Assembly (NCBI RefSeq): GCF_018736145.1
Contig: NZ_CP059997.1
Coordinates: 2,789,501-2,853,500, forward strand
DNA from: Amycolatopsis sp. CA-230715
GTDB taxonomy: Bacteria > Actinomycetota > Actinomycetes > Mycobacteriales > Pseudonocardiaceae
Length of the DNA stretch: 64,000 bases
Reading direction: 5' to 3'
In this document: piece by piece, positions 44,710 through 53,341 of the stretch
Position numbering within the stretch: position 1 is the first letter of the stretch
How the letters are laid out: each line of letters starts with the position of its first letter
The notes under the pieces: generated by a model
Told to the model about the DNA's origin: nothing
The model's database searches: none
The model's input: only the letters and a program-made list of their open reading frames with translations
Translations under genes and position numbers: made by a program

Positions 44710-44847
44710 ATGACGCGGAATGGGACGATCATGCGATTCGTGGACGCGATGCTGACGGCTGAAGTGCCGGTTGAGAACGTGTCGGCGTGGTGCCGGGAGC
44801 ATGGTGTCGATAGGCGGACGTTCTATCGGCACCGTGCCCGGATCCAG
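44710..44847 (+). pseudogene. IS481 transposase, N-terminal HTH fragment
   Basis: ATG 44710 reads MTRNGTIMRFVDAMLTAEVP and VENVSAWCREHGVDRRTFYRHRARIQ, a helix-turn-helix typical of IS481/IS3 transposases. The frame ends at codon CAG of the target duplication (44837-44847); the in-frame continuation is at 46365 (AEGQWRRRSTRPKT). Together the pieces would make 395 residues. Confidence 0.88.
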
Positions 44848-46353
44848 AGGTTGTCAAATTTTCTGTGTAAGCAGGGTGACTTTGTGTCCTTCTTGTGACT
44901 TGAACTTACGGGTTTGACTACGTTCTGTACTTGTCGGTCAGAGTGGTAGCCGGTCGCCGAAGCGGGTTGCGAACGCGTTCAGTGCTCGTTTCCACCCGTA
45001 GGTTCCGGTTCCGCGTTTCCCGGCGAACTGTCCCTCGCCGTCGATGTGTCGTCCGGTGATGTTACGGACACCGAGGTAGAGCAGTTTGATCGCGGCGTCG
45101 ACAGAGGGAAAATGACCTCGTGTCTTACTAATCTTCCGTAGTTGGTAATTGATGGACTCGATCATGTTCGTCGTGTAGATCACCTTCCGGATGGCCGGGT
45201 GGAACTCGAGGAATGGGATGAACTCCTCCCAGGCGCGTTCCCAGGTCGAGATCAGACCCGTGTATTTCTGACCCCAAGTGTGTTTCAGCTCGTTGAGAGC
45301 CTGCTGTGCGGCTGCTTCGTTAGCGGCCTCGTAGATCGGTTTGAGGGATTTCGCGACAGCCTTGCGGTCGTCGAGGGACACGAACCGCATCGAGGCGCGG
45401 ATGAGGTGCACGACGCAGGTCTGCACGATCGCTTTCGGCCACACGTTGCCGATCGCATCAGGCAACCCGGTCAAGCCATCACAGCAGACGATCAGCACGT
45501 CGTTCAGGCCGCGGTTGACCAGCTCGTTGAGCACGTTCTGCCAGAACTTCGCTCCCTCGTTCTCGCCGATCCAGATGCCCAGGACGTGCTTGAACCCGTC
45601 CGTGTCGACCCCGACGACCAGGTGCGCGGACCGGTTGTCGACCGTGCCGCCCTCACGGATCTTGACGACCACCGCGTCGATGTACATAATCGGATAAACC
45701 GCATCAACCGGGCGATTCTGCCATTGGGTGATCTCCTCGGCCACCACATCTGTGACATTCGAGATCAACGCCGGGGAAACCTCGGCATCATACACCTCTG
45801 CCAAATGTTCCTTGATGTCCCGAGTCGTCATTCCCCGCGCATACAACGACAAGATCATGTCATCGATCTGACCAAGCCGACGCTTCCGCTTCGGCACGAT
45901 CCGCGGCTCAAAAGTACTCGCCCGGTCCCGCGGCACATCCAACCGGACCGGACCGGAGTTGGTGACCACCGTTTTCGCGCTCTTCCCGTTACGGGAATTC
46001 CCCGAACCATAACCAGCGGGATCACCTTTATCGTAACCGAGATGGTCGGCCATCTCAGTTTCCAGCGCCCGCTCCAGCACCGCCTTCGTCAGCTGATTCA
46101 GCAAACCCTGCGCGCCATCCAGGCCCATCCCCGAAGCCTCGGCGTCTGCTACCAGCGCATCGATCGCCGCCGGCGACAACAGCTCCGCCACACGCCGCGC
46201 CGCCGCGTCATCGCCACCGACCTCCACGGCACCCTCGTCCGCGCCCGCCGACTCCACCACCACATTCTCGCTCACTCAGAGTGTCCATTCTGGCAGGTCA
46301 GACCCAGCCGCCTGCCGGTCAGGTCACCCGCTTACACAGAAGATCAAACACCC
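44848..46353 (-). mobile_element. IS256-family insertion sequence, copy 2 (inverted relative to copy 1)
   Basis: The length is 1506 bp, as in copy 1, with the transposase on the minus strand. It is flanked by the direct repeat CCCGGATCCAG (44837-44847 and 46354-46364). Part of the CCC may be coincidental, but at least CGGATCCAG (9 bp) is a true duplication because it repeats the codons for Arg-Ile-Gln in the split IS481 transposase. All segments I compared with copy 1 are identical. Confidence 0.93.
44938..46275 (-). CDS. IS256-family DDE transposase, copy 2
   Basis: The 445-residue protein is identical to the product of 14854-16191, with the same intact catalytic motifs (MYIDAVV, CCDGLTG, TNMIESIN). 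It has the same GTG start. Its intactness and the clean target duplication indicate a recent insertion. Confidence 0.95.
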   Translation of the reverse strand: MSENVVVESAGADEGAVEVGGDDAAARRVAELLSPAAIDALVADAEASGMGLDGAQGLLNQLTKAVLERALETEMADHLGYDKGDPAGYGSGNSRNGKSAKTVVTNSGPVRLDVPRDRASTFEPRIVPKRKRRLGQIDDMILSLYARGMTTRDIKEHLAEVYDAEVSPALISNVTDVVAEEITQWQNRPVDAVYPIMYIDAVVVKIREGGTVDNRSAHLVVGVDTDGFKHVLGIWIGENEGAKFWQNVLNELVNRGLNDVLIVCCDGLTGLPDAIGNVWPKAIVQTCVVHLIRASMRFVSLDDRKAVAKSLKPIYEAANEAAAQQALNELKHTWGQKYTGLISTWERAWEEFIPFLEFHPAIRKVIYTTNMIESINYQLRKISKTRGHFPSVDAAIKLLYLGVRNITGRHIDGEGQFAGKRGTGTYGWKRALNAFATRFGDRLPL

Positions 46354-46364
46354 CCCGGATCCAG

Positions 46365-47414
46365 GCCGAGGGGCAGTGGCGGCGGCGGTCGACCCGGCCC
46401 AAGACCGTGCGGCATGCTACGGCGGAGCCGGTCGTGGCTGTCGTGCTGCGGCTGCGGAAGGAGCTGAAACCGGACAACGGGGCGGACCCGATCCGCGATC
46501 GGCTTCTGGAGTTGGCCGCCGAGCGGGACTGGGCCGGACGGGGCTGGCCTGTCCCGTCGCGGGCCACGATCAACCGGATCCTGTCCCGGCACGGGCTGGC
46601 CGAGTCCAACCCCCGTAAGCGGCCCCGGTCCTCCTACCGTCGGTTCAGCTATGCCCGGCCGCGGGACTGCTACCAGATCGACGCCACCGAGGTCATCCTC
46701 GCCGGCGGGGCCACGGTGGTGGTGTTCGAGGTCCTCGACGACTGCACGCGCATGCTGGTGGCCAATCACGCCGCCGAGGCCGAAACCTCCCGTGCCGCGA
46801 TCACCGCGATCACCGCGGCCATCACCGACCATGGTGCGCCCGCGATCGTGTTGTCCGACAACGGATCCGCGTTCACCTCACGCGGCCGCCACCCCAACGC
46901 CGGGCCATCGGCGTTCGCCCGCACCGTCACCGGCCACGGCTGCAGGCTGATCCATTCCAGCCCCTACCACCCGCAGACCTGCGGCAAGGTCGAACGCCAC
47001 CACCAGACCTTCAAACGCTGGCTGGATCACCAACCCATCCAACCCGCGACCCTGACCGAACTCCGCACCCTGCTCGAGGTCTACCGCGAGCACTACAACC
47101 ACCGCCGCCACAGCGCCCTTGGCCGGCAAACCCCCACCCATGCCTGGACCACCAGCGACAGCCACGGCGGACCCCAGCACCTGCCCGTCCAGGACGACGC
47201 CACCGTGCACCGCCTCAAAGTCAGCACCACCGGCACGGTCAACCTCGGCAAACACGCCCGGCTACGGATCGGCACCGCCCACGCCGGACACACCATCACC
47301 ATCATCCGTGACAGCGACCGGGCCACCGCCTACACCAGCGACGGCGACCCGATCGGCCACATCCACCTCGACCACACCAAGACCTACCAAGGCCAACTCA
47401 CCCCAGCCGCCTAA
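46365..47414 (+). pseudogene. IS481 transposase, catalytic fragment
   Basis: This is the continuation of the split transposase and holds the whole rve integrase core: YQIDATEVIL (first Asp), VLSDNGSAFTSRG (second Asp) and GKVERHHQTFKRWL (Glu), then HYNHRRHSALG. It lacks its own HTH. An ATG inside the IS256 copy (46281) is in frame and could drive a chimeric 377-residue protein, but I regard it as a by-product of the insertion. Confidence 0.88.
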
Positions 47415-47525
47415 CCTGTGTCACAACAACCGAGACAAACCTGCGGCAGAACTACCGAGACACGACACGGCAGTCAGCGCCGTCATGGTGGCCATCAGGG
47501 GCCGAAAACCCGGGCCGCGGGAGAG

Positions 47526-48488
47526 TCAGGCGCGCGTGGCGGCGTGTGCGAGCAGGATGCGGACATGGCGCGCCACTTCGGGGCCGCGTTCCTGCGGGAG
47601 CATGTGGCCCGCGCCGGGGAAGCGGATGAACTCGGCGTCCGGCAGCTCCTCGGCGATCACGGCCGCGTGCGGAACCGGGCACAGCCGGTCCTTCCCACCC
47701 GCCATCACCACCACGGGCACGCCGCGGAGCGCGGCCAGCGCCACCCGGCAGTCGTGCCGGGAGATCGCGTCCTGGAACCCGGCCACGCTCGCCGGATGCG
47801 CCCGCAGCAGCTGCGCCGCGACGGAGTCCAGATCGGCACGGCTCGGCCGGTCGCCGAACACCAGCCAGCGCGCGCCGGGACGGACGACAGCGGGTTTCAG
47901 CGGCAACCGGTCGCGGCGCTGGCGCGCGAGCACCTTCGCAAGCCGGCGTTCGACCTTCGCCGCCCCGCCGCCCGCGATCCCGGGCAGGCCGAGCGTGATC
48001 CGGTTCATCTCCCCCGACGACGTCGCGACGAACGCGACCCCTTCAACCCGCCCGGACACCAGCCCGGGGTGCCGCTCAGCGAGCTTCATGATCGTCATGC
48101 CGCCCATCGAGTGCCCGGCGAGCACGAGCCTGCCCTCCGGCGCCTTCGCCGCGATCAGCTCCGCCAGGTCGTCGGCGAGCTGCTCGATCGTCGCGGTGCC
48201 CGTGCGCGCGGGCGCCGAGGCGCCGTGCCCGCGCAGGTCGTAGGTGAGCCGCCGGACCGGGACACCCAGCTCGGCGACGACCCGGTCCCACGTGTGGTGG
48301 TCCTGGGTCCAGCCGTGCACGAGCGCCAGGGTCACCGCGGCGTCGGCGGGCCCGGTGAGCGTGAAGTGCAGTGCCGTGCCGTCGGTGGTGACGAACCGGT
48401 GCTCCCTGGCCGGGTCCCAGGACAGCGGCGCCCGGTGACGTGACCCCCTGGCCCCCGCCACCGCGTTTCGCGGGCTAACTGTCGTCAT
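47526..48488 (-). CDS. Alpha/beta hydrolase
   Basis: The 320-residue protein has VHGWTQDHHTW (oxyanion turn), YDLRGHGASA, the nucleophile elbow LAGHSMGGM (Ser127), GGKDRLCPV and GAGHMLPQER (catalytic His). The ATG at 48488 lies 7 nt after the diiron oxygenase stop, so they form an operon. The first ten codons contain TTAGCCCGCGAA, resembling the motif seen at the end of family B repeats, so the native start may be a little further in (for example before FVTTDGTALHF). The substrate is unknown. Confidence 0.87.
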   Translation of the reverse strand: MTTVSPRNAVAGARGSRHRAPLSWDPAREHRFVTTDGTALHFTLTGPADAAVTLALVHGWTQDHHTWDRVVAELGVPVRRLTYDLRGHGASAPARTGTATIEQLADDLAELIAAKAPEGRLVLAGHSMGGMTIMKLAERHPGLVSGRVEGVAFVATSSGEMNRITLGLPGIAGGGAAKVERRLAKVLARQRRDRLPLKPAVVRPGARWLVFGDRPSRADLDSVAAQLLRAHPASVAGFQDAISRHDCRVALAALRGVPVVVMAGGKDRLCPVPHAAVIAEELPDAEFIRFPGAGHMLPQERGPEVARHVRILLAHAATRA

Positions 48489-48495
48489 CGCCGCC

Positions 48496-49401
48496 TCACT
48501 TCGCGGGCAGCAGGAACGACTTGCGCCACAAGGTCATCCCCGGCGCGCCGACCAGCCCGGACTCCCGCAAGAACGGCATGATCTTGTCGCCCGCGTACCG
48601 GATCGTCTCCTGCCAGTTCGGGTTCGACAACGCCGCTCGGACGCCTTCCTTCGGGCTGATGCCCACCGCCCTGTACACCCCGGGGTTGATGAACGCCCTG
48701 GTCACGAAGTACGAGATGAGCGCGATGATGAACCGCTGGTAGGCGATCTCCGCCTTGGACAGCTTCGCCATCCCGCGGGTCACCTCTTCGCGCGCGAACG
48801 TCACGTGGCGCGCTTCTTCGAGCACGTGGATGCGGTTGACCATGCGCACCAGCGGCTGGATCTCGGGATCGTTCATCTGCTCGCGCTGCAACCGGTCGAG
48901 CACCTCTTCGGCGACCAGGATCGCGCCGTAGCGGGCGGGGCCGTAGCTGATCGTCGGCATCAGCTTCGCGAGCTGGCGCAGCCACGGCACCGGGCCGTAC
49001 GCCGGGCAGCCGATGCGGTCGGCCATGCGCGCGAACATGGTGGAGTGGCGGCATTCGTCCGCGATCTCCGTCAGCGCGTACTGGGCGTGGCTCGTCGTGG
49101 GGTCCTCTTCGTAGACCTCCTTGAGCAGCATCTGCATCAGGAGGATCTCGAACCAGAGGCCGGTGGTCGCGACGCTGGCGATCTCGTGCTTGCCGAGTTC
49201 GATGCGCTGTTCCTCGGAAAGCTTGTCCCACAGCTTCGTGCCGTACAGGGATGACCGGTGCTCCGGGATGTAGCGCTTGCCCTCGACCAGCGGCGCGTCC
49301 CAGTCGATGTCGACCTCGGGGTCGTAGAACTTGTTGGCCGACGACTTGAGCAGCCGTTCCGCGGTCTTCTCGCGGCCGGCGTCGCCGAGGGTCCGCGTCA
49401 T
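48496..49401 (-). CDS. AurF-like non-heme diiron oxygenase
   Basis: ATG 49401 (MTRTLGDAGREKTAERLLKSS) follows AAGGTGG and gives 301 residues; a GTG at 49413 is the alternative. The four-helix ferritin-like core has metal-ligand sets KHEIASVATTGLWFE, LTEIADECRHSTMFARM (the AurF DExxHxxM-type motif), VAEEVLDRL and VLEEARHVTFAREE. AurF oxidises arylamines to nitro compounds, but most actinobacterial relatives have unknown substrates and are often annotated as desaturase- or hydroxylase-like. It is divergent from a TetR gene with a strong operator candidate between. Confidence 0.87.
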   Translation of the reverse strand: MTRTLGDAGREKTAERLLKSSANKFYDPEVDIDWDAPLVEGKRYIPEHRSSLYGTKLWDKLSEEQRIELGKHEIASVATTGLWFEILLMQMLLKEVYEEDPTTSHAQYALTEIADECRHSTMFARMADRIGCPAYGPVPWLRQLAKLMPTISYGPARYGAILVAEEVLDRLQREQMNDPEIQPLVRMVNRIHVLEEARHVTFAREEVTRGMAKLSKAEIAYQRFIIALISYFVTRAFINPGVYRAVGISPKEGVRAALSNPNWQETIRYAGDKIMPFLRESGLVGAPGMTLWRKSFLLPAK

Positions 49402-49435
49402 TGCCGACACCACCTTCCCTGTGACCCAGCTGACT

Positions 49436-49456
49436 GTAACTTCGAGTAACAGTTAC
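49436..49456. promoter_or_regulatory. TetR operator candidate with perfect 11-bp palindrome GTAACAGTTAC
   Basis: GTAACTTCGAGTAACAGTTAC contains a perfect palindrome GTAAC-A-GTTAC (49446-49456) and an overlapping wider dyad GTAACT...AGTTAC (49436-49456). It sits 11 nt upstream of the TetR ATG and 35 nt from the diiron oxygenase start, so binding would block both promoters. Confidence 0.7.
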
Positions 49457-49466
49457 CTCTGGTAGC

Positions 49467-50246
49467 ATGACCTGCGTGATCGACCGTGTCAAGCGCAACA
49501 GCAAGCAGTCCCGCAAGCACCCGGCGAGCGAGGAGCCGAGCACCGGCGACGCCCGCCGCGACCGCTGGCGCAAGCACCGGATCGCCCGGCGGGCCGAGTT
49601 CGTGGAGGCCGCCCTCAAGGCGCTGGACGAGCACGGCCCCGAACTCGGCATGGAGCACGTCGCCGCGGCCGCCGGTGTCACGAAACCGGTGCTGTACCGG
49701 CACTTCGAGGACAAGGCCGATCTCTACGTGGCGCTCGGGCAGCGCGGCACGGAGATCCTTTTCGAACGGCTCATCCCGGCCATCAACGCCGAGCTGGCGC
49801 CGGTGCCGAGGATCAGGATGGCGCTCGACGCGTTCTTCACCGTGATCGAGGAGCACCCGAACCTCTACCGCTTGCTGGCACGGGGCCGGTTCCAGGACAA
49901 GCCGGTCGATTCGGACGTCGTCGCCGAGGACAAGGAGGTCATCGCGACCGCGCTGACCGCGCTGCTCGGTGACTACATGCGGATGTTCAACATGGACTCC
50001 GGCGCCGCGGAGCCGTGGGCGCACGGGATCGTCGGCATGGTGCAGAACACCGGGGAATGGTGGCTCGACCGCCGCTCGATGGGCCGCGACAGCGTCGTCG
50101 AATACCTCACGCAGATCATCTGGGCCGCGATCGACGGCCTGACCAGGCAGCAGGGCATCACGATCGACCCGAACCTGCCGCTCGAAGAGAACAAGATCAT
50201 CCAGATGGCCTCGGTGGAAACCGAATCCGACAGCGAAGCCGGATAG
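49467..50246 (+). CDS. TetR family regulator of the diiron oxygenase locus
   Basis: The 259-residue protein has a 45-residue basic N-terminal extension (VKRNSKQSRKHPASEEPS...RWRKHRIARR) ahead of a standard TetR HTH (FVEAALKALDEHGPELGMEHVAAAAGVTKPVLYRHFEDKADLY, about 46-88). The ATG at 49467 has no clear Shine-Dalgarno site and the transcript may be leaderless; an internal GTG at 49476 is possible. The neighbouring palindrome implies autoregulation plus control of the divergent oxygenase-hydrolase operon and the downstream DUF4873 gene (10-nt gap). Confidence 0.9.
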   Translation: MTCVIDRVKRNSKQSRKHPASEEPSTGDARRDRWRKHRIARRAEFVEAALKALDEHGPELGMEHVAAAAGVTKPVLYRHFEDKADLYVALGQRGTEILFERLIPAINAELAPVPRIRMALDAFFTVIEEHPNLYRLLARGRFQDKPVDSDVVAEDKEVIATALTALLGDYMRMFNMDSGAAEPWAHGIVGMVQNTGEWWLDRRSMGRDSVVEYLTQIIWAAIDGLTRQQGITIDPNLPLEENKIIQMASVETESDSEAG

Positions 50247-50256
50247 GGAGTTTCAA

Positions 50257-50583
50257 ATGAGCGAGCACGACGAAGACGGCTACACCGGTGCGGCGACGCT
50301 GACCATCGACGGCGCGGAGGTCCCGATCGAGGTCGAACTGCGCGGGCACTTCCAGCCGATCGACGGCTTCTACCGCTGGTACGGCCGCATCACCGCGAAC
50401 GAAACGCTGAGCACGGTCGCCGACGGCAAGAAGCGCAAGGCCACCATCCAGACCCCGCACGGCAGCGCCGAGGGCGAGATCTCCGACCCCGACCCGTGGG
50501 ACCGCTACCGCATCATGGGCACCAGCACGCCCCCGTTCCACGTGCCCACTTCGCTGGAAGAACTCGAAGAACTCGGCAGCTGA
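50257..50583 (+). CDS. DUF4873 domain protein
   Basis: The 108-residue protein reads GYTGAATLTIDGAEVPIEVELRGHFQPIDGFYRWYGRI, which is the DUF4873 pattern, and lacks membrane helices. It follows the TetR gene by 10 nt with GATAGGGAG as ribosome site. DUF4873 often occurs fused to or beside flavin monooxygenases, so it may be an accessory to the oxygenase of this locus (inference). It ends 17 nt from the convergent membrane protein gene. Confidence 0.87.
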   Translation: MSEHDEDGYTGAATLTIDGAEVPIEVELRGHFQPIDGFYRWYGRITANETLSTVADGKKRKATIQTPHGSAEGEISDPDPWDRYRIMGTSTPPFHVPTSLEELEELGS

Positions 50584-50600
50584 CGCGCACCTGAAACGGC

Positions 50601-51938
50601 TCAGCGGACCTTGTTCGCGGTGGCGGAGACCTCCAGCAGCGGTTCCCCGCTCCGCGGCGCCGGGACGCGGCTGCGGAACGCGTGGTCCGGCCACCGGGTC
50701 GCGGTGTGCAGGAGCCATTCGAGCGGCCCCCTGCCGATCCACTTCTTCCACGCCATCGCGCCGACGAGCGCCACCGCGGAGAAGCTGAAGAACCGGCCGA
50801 GGCTGAACGGGTCGACGTTCTGGTCGAAGGTCCCCCACAGCAGGTAGATCGCGATGAAGTGGAAGACGTAGGCGCTCAGGATCACCGAGCCGAGATCGGC
50901 CAGCGGCCGCAGCAGGCGGCCGAACCGGGCGCTGGCCAGCTGGCAGCCGCCGATGACCGCGGCCGCGACGCCGAGGCAGCCGACGAAGTCGAACGGCGTG
51001 TAGGCGTGCGCGCTGGACAGGAGTTCCCAGGCGAACGTGGTGGTCGGCGGGGTGCCGTGGATGTTGTAGCTGTTCATCTCGTAGAACTGCTCCGGCGTGA
51101 CCCCCGCCTGCGCCGCGGCGGGCGCCAGCGCGGCGTAGATCCGCTGCATACCACCGAAAACCGAGGTGGCCAGCCACGACGAGCCGTAGGCGAGCACGGT
51201 GAGCGCGGTGCCGCCGAACAGCAGCCATCGGTTGACCAGCCGCGAGGTGAGGTCGAGCCTGCCGATCGCCATCCCGGCGAACACGTAGGTCATCAGGCCG
51301 AGCGCCGGGAACGTGCCGGTGAGCACCAGGCTGAGCAGCACGTTCGGGAGATCGCCGAGCTGCCGGATCTCGGCGAACGTCGGATCGGGCAGCACGTAGA
51401 GCAGATCACGCGGGGCGACGGCCGCGCGGACGAAGTACGACACGAGCGGCACCGCGATCGCGAACACCCCGGCGAGGATGAACAAAGCCTTGGCGCGCAA
51501 CCGGAGGAACGGGATCGCGGCCACGAAGCACACGCCGTAGTAGGCGAGGATGACGAGGTAGCCGGTGCCGAGATCGGTGAGCCACAGCCCGAGCGCGAGC
51601 AGCAGCGGCGCCCTGGTGCCGAGCCGCCAGCCCACCTTGGTCCTGCCGACGCCGGTCTTCGGGCGCCGCCCGCCGGACATCAGCGCGATGGAGAGCCCGG
51701 AAAGAACGGCGAACAACGCGGCGGAGCGCCCCTCGAACGGGCTGAACAGCACCCCGATCCCGCCCCGCGACGGATCGGGCCCGAGATGCGCGGCGTACAT
51801 GCCGATGACCGCGACACCGCGGGCCACGTCGATCCCGGCGAGCCTGCCGGCCCCGCCGCTCGGACGGGCGGCGGGGCGCCGGTCGGGTGCACGCCGCGTA
51901 CTCGCCCGGCGCTCTTCTGTGACGGTAACGCCGTCCAC
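50601..51938 (-). CDS. Multi-pass membrane protein, DUF1624/DUF418 (HGSNAT-like acyltransferase) type
   Basis: GTG 51938 after GAGAGATGAG gives 445 residues. After a basic N-terminus, RLAGIDVARGVAVIGMYAAHLGP is the hallmark first helix of DUF1624/heparan-alpha-glucosaminide N-acetyltransferase-like proteins, with about ten helices following. FFSFSAVALVGAMAWKKWIGRGPLEWLLH is the typical DUF418-like C-terminal helix end. The family transfers acyl groups across the membrane in some members; the substrate here is unknown. Confidence 0.82.
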   Translation of the reverse strand: MDGVTVTEERRASTRRAPDRRPAARPSGGAGRLAGIDVARGVAVIGMYAAHLGPDPSRGGIGVLFSPFEGRSAALFAVLSGLSIALMSGGRRPKTGVGRTKVGWRLGTRAPLLLALGLWLTDLGTGYLVILAYYGVCFVAAIPFLRLRAKALFILAGVFAIAVPLVSYFVRAAVAPRDLLYVLPDPTFAEIRQLGDLPNVLLSLVLTGTFPALGLMTYVFAGMAIGRLDLTSRLVNRWLLFGGTALTVLAYGSSWLATSVFGGMQRIYAALAPAAAQAGVTPEQFYEMNSYNIHGTPPTTTFAWELLSSAHAYTPFDFVGCLGVAAAVIGGCQLASARFGRLLRPLADLGSVILSAYVFHFIAIYLLWGTFDQNVDPFSLGRFFSFSAVALVGAMAWKKWIGRGPLEWLLHTATRWPDHAFRSRVPAPRSGEPLLEVSATANKVR

Positions 51939-52081
51939 CTCATCTCTCAGCTCGCCGGGGCCGTTACCAGAAGAATCGTCCCTAACGTAACTGAGAGGGT
52001 CCTGAGATTGCGCGGTGACTCACCTGTGACCTGCGCTGTGTAGCAGCTGTGCGAGCCCCCACGGTCGTTCGAATCACCAGG

Positions 52082-52312
52082 TCAGGAGCCTACGGCGAAC
52101 CCGACCTTGCGCACCTCGGAGGGTGCGATCTCGACGTAGGCGATCCGGTCGGCGGGCACCAGGAACTTGCGGCCCTTGTCGTCGTCGATCCGGAAGACCC
52201 CGTCCGCGGACTTCAGCGCGTCGGCCACCAGCTTCTCCACGTCCTCGGGAGACTGGCCGCTGGACACCACCAGCTCGCGGGGGGTGTCCTTGATGCCGAT
52301 CTTGACCTCCAC
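52082..52312 (-). CDS. DUF3107 family protein (TB9.4-like)
   Basis: GTG 52312 (VEVKIGIKDTPRELVVSSGQ) 6 nt after GGAGG gives 76 residues; the longer in-frame ATG at 52351 is less likely. VEVKIGI...ELV and FLVPADRIAYVEIAP are the DUF3107 signature, a small actinobacteria-specific ATP-binding-like protein of unknown function (Rv3208A). It is transcribed behind the ferritin-like gene (43-nt gap). Confidence 0.92.
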   Translation of the reverse strand: MEVKIGIKDTPRELVVSSGQSPEDVEKLVADALKSADGVFRIDDDKGRKFLVPADRIAYVEIAPSEVRKVGFAVGS

Positions 52313-52355
52313 GTACGACCTCCGCTTGTTCCGTGCTGACTTACTGGCCAAAAGG

Positions 52356-53012
52356 CTAGCCGAGTCCGAGCGCCTGCATGCGCTTGCCGTGCCCTTGCTG
52401 CAACCGGCGGAACAGCCCGGCGATTCCGGAAAGATCGCCGGAACCGCTGATGATCAACTCCGCGAGCCCGTCCCGCTCCGCCACCACGTACTGGGCCTGC
52501 GTCAACGCTTCGCCGAGCAGCCTGCGGCCCCACAGCGCGAGCTTGTCGCGGGTCTTGGGGTCGGCGGCGATCCCGGCGGCGACTTCGCGCTCGGCGAACG
52601 CGGAATGACCCGTGTCGGCGAGGACGGTGAGCACGAGCTCCTTCGCTTCGGGGTCGAGCCAGCTGGCGACCTCGCGGTAGAAGTCGGCGCCGAGGCCGTC
52701 GCCGACGTAGGCCTTCACGAGTGATTCGAGCCACGATTTCGGCGCCGTCGCGGCGTGCCAGGCGTCGAGGTAGTCGACGAACGGCGCCATCGCTTCCTCG
52801 ACCGCGAACCCGCGGTCGGACAGGTACCCGGCGAGCAGGTCGTAGTGGCCGATCTCGGCCGCCGCCATGGACGCCAGCGCGGCGCGCCCGGACAGCGTCG
52901 GCGCGGACCGCGCGTCCTCCGCCATCCGGTCGAACGCGGCGAGCTCGGTGTAGGCGAGCACGCCGAGCAGGTCCACCATGCCGTCGCTGAGCTTTTCCTT
53001 GGCCTCGGTCAC
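52356..53012 (-). CDS. Ferritin-like fold protein (Rv3210c-like)
   Basis: GTG 53012 (VTEAKEKLSDGMVDLLGVLAYTELAAFDRM) gives 218 residues, all-helical. Candidate diiron ligands are E in YTELAAFDRM, E and H in AAAEIGHYDLL, D in VGDGLGADFYREVASWL, and H in ADTGHSAFAEREV. The pattern matches a ferritin-like/MiaE-type domain. The reaction is unknown. Position next to DUF3107 and divergent from rhlE is conserved with mycobacteria. Confidence 0.88.
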   Translation of the reverse strand: MTEAKEKLSDGMVDLLGVLAYTELAAFDRMAEDARSAPTLSGRAALASMAAAEIGHYDLLAGYLSDRGFAVEEAMAPFVDYLDAWHAATAPKSWLESLVKAYVGDGLGADFYREVASWLDPEAKELVLTVLADTGHSAFAEREVAAGIAADPKTRDKLALWGRRLLGEALTQAQYVVAERDGLAELIISGSGDLSGIAGLFRRLQQGHGKRMQALGLG

Positions 53013-53341
53013 GGCGCACAGCGTATCCCCCGATCGCCACGTGACCTCGCCCACGCCGGATGAGCTGGGGATACCGATCGGCGGGGGTCGGCGGGGTACA
53101 CTGCGCGGAGGATCAAGACGATCCACCCTGCTTCGGCGCGCCCGTCCGGCTCGGACATCGTGTTGACGGGGAACCACCGGAGTGAACCGGGTGGCGGCCG
53201 CGATGGCCGGAACGGCCCGTCCTTCGGGTGGGTGCCGGCGGCGCGCGAATTCGCGCCGGTTCACCGAGAAAACAGTGCGTGCACGCCTCTGAGTAGGCAT
53301 TCCCGCCCCGAAGCACAGTACGGGCGGTCGAGTGTCGAGAC
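53013..53341. promoter_or_regulatory. Long divergent intergenic region / rhlE leader
   Basis: These 329 bp contain no supported gene. The sequence separates the ferritin-like start from the RNA helicase start and includes GAGTAGGCATTCCCGCCCC and a GTACGGGCGG segment close to the helicase gene. Long structured leaders are common for DEAD-box helicase genes that autoregulate, but I cannot identify a defined RNA family. Confidence 0.4.

Larger units (their letters stand above)
44602..47467 (+). mobile_element. IS481-family insertion sequence, interrupted by IS256-family copy 2
   Basis: The 15-bp direct repeat CGGCAGTCAGCGCCG occurs at 44587-44601 and 47468-47482, and the element between begins TGTTCAG and ends ACGACA (TGT...ACA ends). 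Long target duplications up to 15 bp are known for IS481. Without the nested element and its duplication it is 1349 bp. Internal sub-terminal repeats GTTnTGACACAG (near 44616 and, inverted, 47410-47425) may be transposase-binding sites. It encodes a single DDE transposase, now split. Confidence 0.88.

Noticed and set aside
46281..47414. 377-codon frame starting inside IS256 copy 2
   Set aside because: A chimera created by the insertion; listed as transposase fragment, not as an independent gene.
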